Of a stretch of DNA of 64,000 nucleotides, positions 1 to 11,700 are shown piece after piece; position 1 is the stretch's first letter; each line of letters opens with the position of its first letter. The notes below the pieces were generated by a model that was given only the letters and a program-made list of their open reading frames with translations, did not search any database and was not told where the DNA came from. Both the position numbers and the translations under genes were made by a program. The DNA is from Ulota crispa (lineage: Eukaryota > Streptophyta > Bryopsida > Orthotrichales > Orthotrichaceae): NCBI GenBank assembly GCA_963920765.1, contig OY987247.1, positions 17,084,471-17,148,470 on the forward strand. Reading direction: 5' to 3'.

Positions 1-837
1 GTTTTTGGGAAATCCAACCGTAAGATCTTGCCCCATAGTAGAAGAGGTACTTGTGGGAAAAAAATCAGCCCATTCCAAATGGAGAGATGTGAGATATTGA
101 CATCTAAAGTGAGAGAAAAAAAAATTCCATGTTTCCCAAAAAATTCAGAAGCCTTTGACCACTCCTATAACAAAAAAATTGCTCTACCAAAGTTGCACTT
201 TATTTTTTCCATGAGGAGATCAAGTTAGGTATGTGTGGGAGAATTTTCAAATCAATTGGAACTTTACAAGACATGGAAGAAAATAGTAAGTAGAAAGGAG
301 TAGAGAATGAGTCAAAACACTAAATTGTTAAGAATTTAATTATAGAAATGAAAAATGCTTATTCCAACAATGACAATAATGTGATAAACAACCTATTTCC
401 TTTAGTTTAATTTATTTCCAAAATATTGAAAATTGAGTAAAATAAAGAACTTCAAAGTTTATTTTAGAGTAGAGATTCCATAATTGCTTGCAAACAAAAA
501 CTCCTCATAACTTTCATGTCATTGATTGAAATTGAATGATTCAAAGCTTCTCATGAGTAAAAAAATCTAAAAAACCAATTTCAAGTTTTTATTTTTTTTA
601 AAGTATTTTTTAAAGAAGTTTTTGGGCTGCCTGGATGGGCACTCCTCCCCAAATTTTCATAAATTCATGCATAACTTCTTCATCAAATGTTGGAATGAAG
701 AAAAAATTAGATGCCTAGATAGATTTTTGAATTCCACACCTTCAATAAAATTTTCATAAAATCACATAAAGTAGTTTAACCATAGGTACATGCCCAAAGT
801 TCAACCTGTCCCCCAAAGGGACAATGATCCTTAGGGG
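1..837. mobile_element. TTAA-flanked inverted-repeat element, 5' part outside window
   Basis: The right terminus reads CCTTAGGGG followed by TTAA at 838-841. The last 60 bp (cataggtacatgcccaaag, then a CCCCC/GGG hairpin) match the ends of the elements at 22868-23782 and 34606-35505. The interior (about 1-130) also matches those copies, for example the segment around gtaagatcttgcc and the one around gagatattgacatctaaagt. No transposase is encoded, so it is non-autonomous. The left end lies outside the window. TTAA plus CCC ends suggest the piggyBac superfamily (inference). Confidence 0.7.
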
Positions 838-841
838 TTAA

Positions 842-1362
842 AGAATTTATTTTTTGTTAGAATTTTTTAGTCCCTCTCTTTATCTAAATTTGAATAAACC
901 ATAGCCTAGTTTTAGCAAAATCTTGCGTGTTAGGATTTTTTTTTTAAATACAAACATGACGTCTTTCCAAATATGATGTTACAAATCTAGGTCCAGATCC
1001 CAGCCCATACCAGCACCCATCCAGGTCCCGGATCTGACAGAACGTTCATCCGATTCCCTGCCCCATTCGAACATCATCCAAGCCCTCGATCTGACCGAAC
1101 ATTCATCCGAATCCCCCGCCCCACAGAAAACACGTTGACGGAGAATGAAGCAGGAGATGCCGCGGCAGAACTGACGTTGAAAGCTCTCGCTCAAACTCTC
1201 AATCATCATACAAATAGTTTTCAGATTCCCCAATCCAGTTCAAAAGCCCTGCAAACATTCCTTTTGTTTCCTACTTATTCGATCATTTCTACATTCTCAC
1301 AACTCTGCCCTTCCAGAATCATCTTCCACAATTCCACTGCAGTCTGCGACACAAAACTTCAT
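842..1362 (+). promoter_or_regulatory. Upstream region and probable 5' leader of the fusion gene
   Basis: Base composition changes from AT-rich to mixed at about 985, which fits the start of a transcribed leader. A short imperfect duplication lies at about 1030-1057 and 1089-1115 (gatctgacmgaacrttcatc). I see no clear TATA box and cannot place the start of transcription. The leader probably runs to the splice donor at 1449. Confidence 0.4.
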
Positions 1363-1980
1363 CTCTTCTTTCTATTTGTGATCCGCTTCCAAAGTGGAGA
1401 TCACCGCTCACGCTGCTGCGAATTGATCGTCTCATTGTCATTCCCGAGGTGAGGTGCTTGATCTGGTTGTTTTCATGGAGATTTTAGTGCGTGTCGGTTT
1501 TTTTATGTCTGCAATTGCTTGCTTGCTTGCTCTTGAGTTGAGAGCGTGGCAATGGTGCCAATTGTTACATTTTGTGCGCACGTCGCCGTGGAACTATCCT
1601 AATCAGGAGAAATCGCATTACCTGAACGATAATTATTCTCTTAAGCCTAGGTTGTTTTATATTGAGTGATAAAGTTTCGTCTCTTCTTTCTATTTGTGAT
1701 CCGCTTCCAAAGCAGAGATCACCGCTACTGCTGCGGATTGGTCGTGTCATTGTCATTCCCGAGGTGAGGTGCTTGATCTGGTTGTTTTCATGGAGATTTC
1801 AGTGCGTGTTGGTTTTTCTATGTCTGCAATTGCTTGCTTGCTTGCTTTTGAGGTGAGAGCGTGGCATTGTTGCCAATTGTTACATTTTGTGCGCACGTCT
1901 CCTTGGAAATATCCTAATCAGGAGAAACCACATTAAGCTTACCTGAATGATAGCTATACTCTTAAGTCTAGGTTGTTTTA
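1363..1980 (+). repeat. Two-copy tandem duplication of leader exon plus intron start
   Basis: Copy 1 is 1363-1660 and copy 2 is 1681-1980; they are nearly identical over about 300 bp. Each contains the strong donor sequence CCCGAG|GTGAGG (GT at 1449 and at 1764), so the end of a non-coding leader exon and the beginning of its intron were duplicated together. The matching acceptor is tcaactgcag, ending at 2730, ten bases before the start codon. Either donor could be used, giving two possible leader mRNAs. Confidence 0.8.
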
Positions 1981-2740
1981 GTTTGCGTGATTTTGCTTGT
2001 TGTACCAATCATCTTGCATCCGCCTTTTTAATGGCTTGGTGGCAACGCTGTTCTCAATCCTATGCAATGACAATGGCAAGTAGAATGCCTCTCGTTGTTT
2101 CGGAACTTATACTAAGAAGAATGGAGTTGAGGGAGCTCTGCATCTGTTTCGACGTTGAGAGCAGATTCAGAGTCGAGATTCTTGGAGAGCGGCAGCATTG
2201 ATTTACAAGTAGATAATCCTAGTGCGGTTGGAATAAAGAATCTTTTTACTGTAAATAGAAACATGATCATGGCAACTTATTTCACGTGTTTGCATTTTCA
2301 AAATGGAATTCCAGTGAATATTATAGTTTCTGGAGCTAGTACGGATTGGTTAGTTATGAATTAGTAAAGTATAGAACAGAGGTAACCCTAACGTGTAGGG
2401 ATTCAAAATATGAATGAGAATCTTTCACACCTATGATGCAGATTCAAGGTTGGTATAAGAGGTGGTACTTCAGTTTCTTCAGACATCATCCTGGATTCAA
2501 AAGTTTGTGTCAATTTTAAAATATCCACTGATTCTGGTGCACTCTAGCACAAACTTAGATTTTGGGAGTTTAAGTATACCTGTCTTAGCTAGGATTTTAT
2601 GCTTATTTATGGAGGATGTTGAGTTTCAAAAGGGACAGTGGAGTAGTCAATTCATTAGTTGAAGGAGAGGTCCTCTTTCTTTGACAGAAAATTGTTTGCT
2701 TATTGATGTTCTGGATTGATTCAACTGCAGGATTGAATCG

Positions 2741-5700
2741 ATGGTCAGCGAAGGAGATACCATGGAAGGCCATGCCAAGGTGGCATTTCTAGGACTAGGT
2801 GCCATGGGCCTTGGCATGGCCACGAGTCTCCTCCGAGCCGGTTTCGCTGTGCAAGGCTATGATGTGCGTAATGCTTGTTCAAATTCGATTTTCATCTGTA
2901 ATTTGTATGACAGAGTGTTGTGTGCATAAGATTCTAATGAACTCGTTGAGCTACTTCTAAATTGGCAGAAATAGCAATATATAACACATGAAAGGGGTGA
3001 AACTTCGTTTTGCAAAGTTGAGCTTAATTTGATCAAGTGATAGCTTCTCAAGAAATCGAGTCATTCTCTTCATATCATAGCACCTAGGTTTAGTGTTTAA
3101 TGGTGGCAAAGCTCAAATCAGAGACCAACGAGGGTATTATACATTGTGTGGGGATTTAGATTTCTGAGATCCAGCTATCGAAATTCCGAGAAGCTGGTGG
3201 AATTGCTACCACTAGCCCAGCTGAGTCAGCTAAAGGTATAGTTCTTTTTACTATATTACATCCTAATCTGTCCGGTTGGAGCAATTTACTTTAAGTGCAC
3301 CTACTGCTCTTTAATGTCATTGTAAATGCAAGTGGTTGCGTGGAACCTCGTAACAATGTGACAATCCATAGTCGTGTATGTAGAAAGTGGCGTTGAGAAG
3401 GTACTTGAGGTTACAGGAATGTGCTTTTTCACATTTTCTGAACTCTTTATTATCACATTATATGCGACTTCTTGCGACACAATAATGAGACAAGGTGAAA
3501 TTAAAGAGGGACACAACTCTATAAATAGAATTTACATGGTTGCTTCATCACATTAGAAGAGTTGTATGTGGTCTCACATGACATGCCTTTTGTGACTGTA
3601 AGAGCAGGTGCAAGCATCGTAGTTTTGGCGGTGGTCAACTCTGCTCAAGTTGATGAAGCTCTTTTTGGACATAAAGGAGTCGTTTCAGGTGACATTTCGC
3701 CCTTCATCTTCATTCCTTGTCATAGCTCTCAATTGAGCATTTCACACGTGCAGAAAAGTATATACTTTTGTTCACACGAACAAACGTCAAATAAATTTTC
3801 AAGCCTTGGTTTGTGATACAGCGGCAGCGAAGGGAACTTTGGTCATAGTGTGCTCTACGGTGGCACCAGCCTACATTCAAAACTTGGAAAAGCGCCTCAC
3901 AGGTACTTGAGTGGATATGCTTTGTGGACATTGACTTTTAGAAATGCAAATGATATTGTGCGTTAAGAGAATGATCCTCAAGGACTGTTTCCTTTTATAT
4001 TACTACGACTGATGTGATGAGGACTTTTGTTCTTTTATAGAGTCATGTGTTATATTGGTGGATGCTCCGATATCTGGAGGAGCGGTGAAAGCAGCGGCTG
4101 GAACTCTGACGGTAGACTACTCTCAAATTTAATCAACTTTACAAACTCTAGATTTTGACTTGTATCTGTTGCATGAATAATGTTTTACTGAAATCGGTTT
4201 GGAGGACTTTATTGTGTTAGAAGTTGTTCCCATATGTTTTTCAAGGATTTATTGATCCACAAATCTCGAGTTGTGCAGGTTATGGCAGCTGGGTCTGCCC
4301 ATGCATTAGAAACAGCCCGGCCTGTACTTTCTGGTATAAGGCTTGCCTCGGTTCTCTATTCTTTTGATTGAACCTCTTAAATATAATTTCAAGTGGTAAT
4401 AAACATGTGATTTGTACAACTTTTCATTTTTTCTGCGCTCGCCTCGTATCGACAGGAAAGGCTATTGTTTCACTATACAGCTCGTAATCTGACTACTTGT
4501 TGATTCAGTTTTACTGTTTTGGTTGCGAGGATGGGGTAGCTAGTGCCTTTTTTTGACTTGACACTGCTCTTTGAATTGCAGGCATGAGTGAAAAGCTTTT
4601 TATTGTTGACGGTGGCATAGGATCGGGCAGGTATTTTCTACAACTGAAGTTTCTCTTGCAGACTTTGCTGATAAATAGTTTCTAGAACTTGTCAATTCTG
4701 TCACGTTTAATCGCAAGTTCTCTCAAAAATGTTCAGAAGGCATGCTGTTTCACTTAATTTCATGCATCGCGATTGAGAGACATTGGCTAGTTTGACTGCC
4801 CCTAAGCATGATTTTTTTTGCCGTTTTCAGTAAAGTGAAGCTAGTGAACAACTTAATGTTTGGAATTCATCTTGCTACGGCAGCAGAGGCTATGGCTTTA
4901 GGCGCACGGGCTGGCCTCAACGTACGCAAACTTTTTGACATTCTTTCAACCGCTGCAGGCAGCTCCTGGTATATAACATTTTATACAATCCTTATTGAGC
5001 TCCCCTGAATGACTTGAAAAGGAATCATTGACACCCTGTCTTGCAAAGTTAAGCTCAACTTGGACAAGTTAAAGCTCCTCAATCCAGTGAGCCATTTGTT
5101 GCATTATTTTTGCTTACCAGCATGACTTTGCTCCAAATAACTCTTGGTTGGCTCTACTCTCAAAAGGTGCCATGCCACTATTATTCAAGGATTTTTAGTA
5201 TCACCACTGAACATACGTGTTTGACTCTGAATTGAAATACAGATAGTTTCATAACTTTGCAATTTGCAAAACGATACTTACAAACGTAACTTTTGCACCA
5301 TCAGATTATGCGTTCTTTTATGTCGTCACATAGGATTCGTTAATGATCGTTTACCTTTCTTGCTTAGGGCCTTCACCAATCGAGTTCCTCACATGCTTGA
5401 CAACGACTATTCACCCAAGTCTGCTCTTGATATACTTACAAAAGACCTTGTAAGAACTTCTACCTTCTTGTTTTTTTCCGTTTGAGGCTTGGCTTAACAA
5501 CGCAGCAGTAAGCTCCATATTGACACCTTTAGCTGTCAACAGGGTATAATACTGGAAGAAGCTAAAGGGTTGCGATTCCCCTTGCCTCTGGGCACCGCAG
5601 CCAATCAGCAGGTTCTCCTGGGTAAGCTTTTGAACAACTCTGAGCTTCTTGTATATACCGCACTCTTTGAAGTACTTTGAAAAAGTTCCAAGTCATGTTT

Positions 5701-5778
5701 CCAACTCGCTCTCCCATATGTTTCAATTCAGGGTCCGCATGTGGCTTTGGTCGGGATGACGATGCAGCGGTTGTTAAG
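2741..5778 (+). other. Module 1 of fusion gene: first dehydrogenase, exons 1-11
   Basis: Exons: 2741-2863, 3160-3235, 3608-3688, 3822-3902, 4041-4111, 4279-4333, 4582-4630, 4831-4968, 5368-5449, 5543-5621, 5732-5778. The Rossmann loop is GLGAMGLGMA (aa 18-27). The substrate loop is DAPISGG (aa 128-134). The catalytic lysine is expected at K182 in KVKLVNN. The C-terminal helical domain contains RVPHMLDNDYSPKSALD, and the module ends FGRDDDAAVVK. For exon 2 I chose the acceptor at 3159. A second in-frame AG at 3167-3168 would remove three codons, and the longer form has the same length as its counterpart, exon 13. Confidence 0.88.
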
Positions 5779-8700
5779 GTACCCAGACATCTTTACTTTC
5801 ATCCAAAATGCACTTGATTGTAAATGGCGTTCTGTGACATTGTGACAATCAATACTGTTGCGTTCAAAAGTGACGTTAGACGTTTACTGTGGGTTGCAGG
5901 AAGTAGGATGGTTGTCTCTGATCCTTCATACCCTATTCGAACTCCTTATTTATGCATTTGTATGCAATTTCTTGTAACACGAGAGAATGTGATATTGATA
6001 GTTCAGAGTGAGCTTTGGACTATGTCATCCGTTCCTGAGAGTTTGGTGAGAGAACTGAGAAAGTTTGGTGATATTAGAGAAAGTATGCAGCTCAGCTACT
6101 TCGATGTTCTCATGCTGATTGTCAGTATTTACATGAATCTTATGCCGTGTCCAGATTTATGAGAAAACGATGGGGGTAAGTGTTGCCACTCCAGTAGAAG
6201 TCTCCACTAAGGAAAAGCAGCCGACTTTGGACAACTCCACTGTTCCTGACCGCGTAGCGTTCATCGGATTAGGAGCCATGGGCTTTGGCATGGCTTCCTG
6301 GCTTGTTCAGGAGAACTTCACTGTCTGCGGCTATGATGTAAGTGTATCGGCGAGGAGCTTTGTGGATTTATTGAAATATAAATTTAACCCTTATTTTCAT
6401 AAGACAAAAATAGAAAGTGCACGTTGGAAGCCAACCGTTAATTATAGTAACTTTAAAAACAAATCGTTCAAAAATGTAGTACATGATTCCTTGTTTCTAT
6501 CAAATGATTTTGGGGCCCCTACTTAAAGATGTTTAAACGATGTATTTCAGTTTGCAATGATAAGATATGAGTACTCTTGGCCATTTGGGCACTTGTGGGC
6601 TAATTTGTGTGATGGGATGTTTTTCTTAAGCTGCACAGCAACCCATTTCTCTGGAGCTTTCATGAATATTTTCCTTACCAGAAAGATTTATGTTGTGTTT
6701 CACAGGTGTACCCGCCAAGTCTAGAAAGATTTGTAAAAGTGGGAGGAAAATCCAGCTCTAGTCCAAAAGAAGCAGTTCAAGGTAATTCATTACGTCTCTG
6801 TGATTCAAGTTCTATAGTGACGAAATTTGGGTGTACGTACAGTGACCGCTTTTGGAGTTTCATCACTTAAGTGCACTTCATCCTAAATTACAATCTATAT
6901 ATTCAACATTAGTGTACTAGAAGATAGAATAATCTACCTGACAGTGACAAGGAACTCTTCTCTTTGTATATTCGTGGCTTATTTTTAACTATATCTTGGC
7001 AGCCTTTTTGGGAACTTATTGCGACCATGAAGGTCTAGATTTTTCTTAGTTTTTCTTTACAGGAGTCTCCTTTAAGGCTTTATTTTGATTACTCTGGCTG
7101 TCTTTTTCCTTGCGTCCTACAGGTGCGCAAGTGGTTGTTATCATGGTAACTAATCAAGACCAAGCCCAAAGTGTCCTGTTCGGTCCCAATGGGGCTGTCC
7201 CAGGCATGTGACTCCCCTCTAGAAACATCTGTGCATAATCATCTGTTCTGCAAATTATCATATCTATTTCTAATTTTTCTAATAGTCGAGTGAGCGCCAG
7301 CATTGCTGTCAATGTTTCATATTCAAATGAGCGTGGCATATTTGATAATTGGTTACTTTTCGAAATGACAAAACTTTTATCTGAGCTGTGAGACTTTTAT
7401 GGTTGCTTGTTTCCAGCATTAGCAAACGGTGCAGCTGTAGTTCTTTGCTCAACTGTATCTCCCGACTACGTGCGCCAACTTGATGCTCAATTAAAAGGTG
7501 TGCCTCTTCTATCGCCCTGCTGTCCGTTGATTATGTATTTCTCCCCATATAATTTTATGTGTAATTATTAGTAAATTAATTTTATTGAGTTAGTAAAATG
7601 TTCATAATTACAATGTAAAATTTTGAATTTTTTCATCATGTATATAATGGACTACGTGTAATCTATCAGTATTGTACCCTGGCAGGCGAAGGACGAGATT
7701 TATTGCTAGTGGATGCCCCTGTATCTGGTGGTGTTGCAAAGGCCGCCAACGGAACTCTGACCGTAAGCAAAGACTCCAGCAGTTATTCTTTTGTCAGGAA
7801 ATATTAAAGTTTAGTGCATGTATACCTCTTTGTTTTCAGTTTCTTTAACATCGCATCCTCTGTTCTCTTACTTAACCCAAAGGAAAGGATGTACCTAGGT
7901 GAAAACTCACTTTGCACTCATACAATGTTTTGTCACAAATAACTGCTTAACAAGGAGTTTGACACGTGAGAAATGGGTTCTAAAGCAGCTTTCTGACTCT
8001 CGTGACCTTGCAAACTTCAGTATTGTCCTTTCATGGGCAACAGTATTGGTTGTCTCAATGTTGCATAACTCCATGTGTGCATTTTGGGCATCTTGGTTGT
8101 GACGTTAAAGTGGTTTGGATGTATTTTACTGTATGTGTATTTTCTAAAGTTCAGGAAAACGTCTTAGTGTTATCAACAGAGCTTGGCTGAACTCATAACA
8201 ATTGGTGCGTGCTTACAGATTATGGCAGCTGGCTCAAATACAGCCTTTCAGCGAACTGGTTCAGTACTAAAAGGTGCAATTATTTTCATTCAATCTCGCA
8301 GTTGATGAGATGTATTAGCATCTAAGTAGCTTGTAGAAACCTGTAGTAAGAACTCGACTACGACCATTAGTGGCATTCTTTAGTAGAGAATGTCTATCTC
8401 GAATACCGTTTATGCTGATTGATGTCATGTGGGCTCGCATGAAGATTTCTAGAGGTTTTTGTATGCAATAATGAAGTTGCCTTGAGTACATAAAGCATTT
8501 GCTGTTGTCTCAAGTTCCCCCATCTCAACCGTTTTGCAACATCCTAAATTATACAATTAGAATGTGTAAATAGGAGGACTGAATCTCTTGATTGGAACTT
8601 CACAGCTATGAGTGAGAATTTATATATTATTCAAGGAGGAATTGGAGCTGGCAGGTATATTGTACTGCTTCATTCTCTTTCGTTTTCATCAGCACTCTAC

Positions 8701-11700
8701 TTTGACTGTTCTCACCATTAGAAGAATGTTTTACAAATTTGGCTCTTTTTCCACTTAGTTCTCTGGGGGTTGACCATTCATATGTCAGGAAGTAGGCTTG
8801 AGCCAGAGGACTGGAGTATTTTTTATAATACTGTGAGTTTTTGGATCATGCAGCACGGTGAAGATGGTCAACCAGCTGCTTGCTGGTGTGCACATTGCTT
8901 CTGCTGCTGAGGGCATTGCCTTTGGAGCACGGTTGGGCTTGAATACTCGCCTTGTGTATGACATTGTCTCAAGTTCTTCCGGATCCTCCTGGTTTGTTTC
9001 AAACCCTTGGAATACCGCTATTGACGTCATTCATTGTTTGGACTTCTTTTAAACAGTGCTATAATTGAGTTGGTTCGAGTTTTGGTGTTTGGAGAAGATA
9101 CTGAAGGACCGTTTATTGCTTGTGGCAAATCAGGATGTTTATAAATCGGGTGCCGCATATGCTTGACGACGATTATACACCATACTCGGCAGTTGAAATC
9201 TTTGTTAAAGATTTGGTAAGTGCCTCTTGCTCCGCACAGCAAAGATCAAAGTGGCTTAAAATCTTATGTAGCTCCAATAAAAGTTGAGGTGGTACAATAG
9301 TGCGAACCATGCTCAGAAACTTAACTTGATGTTTCTAACTGTACGTAACTTGAATGTATGTGTTTGAGTGCTGCCACAACGGGTTTTAGACCCTATAAAC
9401 TCATAATTTGCTGCTGAAGAGAAGGCGGAACTCGTCGAAATGGCTGAAAACTTAATTATGCGTTTTGCATGTTTAGATTCCTGACACAGATTTGGCTTGC
9501 AGGGGATAGTTGCAGGAGAGGCCAAGCGCTTAAATCTGCCGGCACCTATGGCTTCCTCAGCTTTGCAACAGTTTATTTCCGGTACGCAGCTCCGAAGGTT
9601 TACAGATCACATAATCCAATTGAAAGCCCTTTAGCCAAGTGCCCACTAGTTGATCCTTATAATTTGATTTCAGGTATTATAGTCGGAAGTTTGTGACGAG
9701 TTGTAAACGTCAAATCATATTAACGAGTACCTTGCAAAAGTTTCTATTTCTGTCATCGATTGTGATTTTCAACAACAGATTTTCCAATTCGATGATTCAA
9801 ACCTCGCAAATTGATGTACGAGTGGTGATTTTTGCAGGATCTGCGGCCGGTTTTGGTAGGCTGGACGATGCTGCGGTTGTCAAGGTGCGTTTGCGCAACA
9901 ACCTTCTGTAGTCTAAATTATACTCCCTCTGTCCCATTATAAAGCTCCAAAAAACTTCTCCATGAGGGATTAACTGTATTTTTAGTCATTATGCTAGTGA
10001 CAAATGCATTCTAGAATCGATATACCACCTACCAAATATCTGCAAAATCTCAAGTTTTTATGTTGCCGTTTAGACACCCAAATTCCATGCAAAAAGTACC
10101 ATTTTTGTGCATTATTTGTGAAAAATACCGGCTCCTCATTATTTTAGTTTTTGTAATGATAACACATGCATTCTAGAATCAATGTACCATCTACCAAATG
10201 TGTGCAAAATCTCCAGCTTTGATGTTGCCGTTTGGTCACCCAAATTCCATGCAAAAAGTACCATATTTGTACATGTTGCTAGCTCCTCATTATTGATGAT
10301 TTAAAGATTAGTAGCAACAATGGTACCTCACGTGGGCAAGGCCAAGCTTGTCAGGAGAGGAATGCTCTCCAATTGCTTAACTTGCCCCCATGAGATCATT
10401 GGACATGACAAACGCTTTCTCAACAATTGAAATTAGCAAAAGGGAGCTTTTTAGTGGGACAAGAACTATGCTTGATTTGGAGGTTTATATTGGGACAGAG
10501 GGAGTAGTAATCTAAACTTATAACATTCTATATCAGTAGAGAGGCTGCACTCTCTCTACTGCTGGAGTGCAATCCTAAGCATCATGCAAATAAGAGTAAA
10601 TTTGTTGCTTTACCGGAAAGTCATCTCTCAAAAACATCAATCACGTGTTTCTTTTTTTACATGCAGGAGGCTCATTTTTACTCAAACTAACAGCAACTTT
10701 GAACAACGTTACAAGGGACCAAGCAAAAAATACCGGAATATTATCCTAACTCAATATCAAGCAAACTTGTAGGTGGCATTTTAGGTATTCTTTGTGTAAT
10801 TGAAATTTGAACTTAAGAAATTTGAAGAACGCAAGAAGAAAATTTAAGAATATAGACAGGAAGTTATGAATGGTGATTTCGGTTCTTAAATGATGCCTCA
10901 TTTTTCTAAGTGCTAAGAATGGAGTCTAAAGAATGTCATTTCTGAGTGATGTTGGTCATTTTTTTGATGATGTGACTACGTGATGTTTAGTATGCTTAGC
11001 AAAACTTCTAGTATAGTCTCACCCATGGCCTCGATTTTTCAAGTGACTATTTAGGCCGTTGGCGATGACTTAGTGATGACATTGATTGTTGAGTTTTGGT
11101 GAAGTATATTTATACATTTATTTTCTGGTTTTGTTCAGGTGTTTGAGAAGTTGACCGGAGTGACTGTTGCGGCTCCCAAGGTCCCTCTCCCTATTCAAGG
11201 TGGTGCTTCCAACAAAATCTGCAAAGTCACAGAATTTGAGAAACTTGAGAAAGCCAGCACCTTGCAGGGACTTCCGAAGGAATGGCCCGAGGATGCAGTG
11301 GAGGAAGTTCTGAAGGTTGAGAAGGAGGGACGTGCCAAGGTGCTGGTGGTACTAGATGACGATCCTACTGGTACTCAGACTGTCCATGGAGTGACGGTCC
11401 TTACTGAATGGTGGGTGCACTTTACTAAGGGAGGAACTTCTGTCCTAAGGCGTTGCTTTCGTAAGAAGGAATTATTATTAACCCCTAAGTGCTCGTGCCA
11501 AATTAAATATAGAAACTCATCTTTAGAAGATAATTACCAGTTATAGTAACTTCCATATTGCTATTTAAGAATGTAAGGCATGCTTTCTTTTCTCTGTTCT
11601 TATGCTTTTCCAATTCCTATGGATATGGAAACAACCAACTTAGACCACTTGGGCACTTTGGGGTTGGCATTGATAGTCGTATTCATCGAATATGGAATGT

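Noticed and set aside
3169..3235. Shorter exon 2 of the fusion gene using the AG at 3167-3168
   Set aside because: It is in frame but three codons shorter. The acceptor at 3159 gives the same 76-nt length as exon 13 and better alignment of the residues before LSKF with those before LERF.
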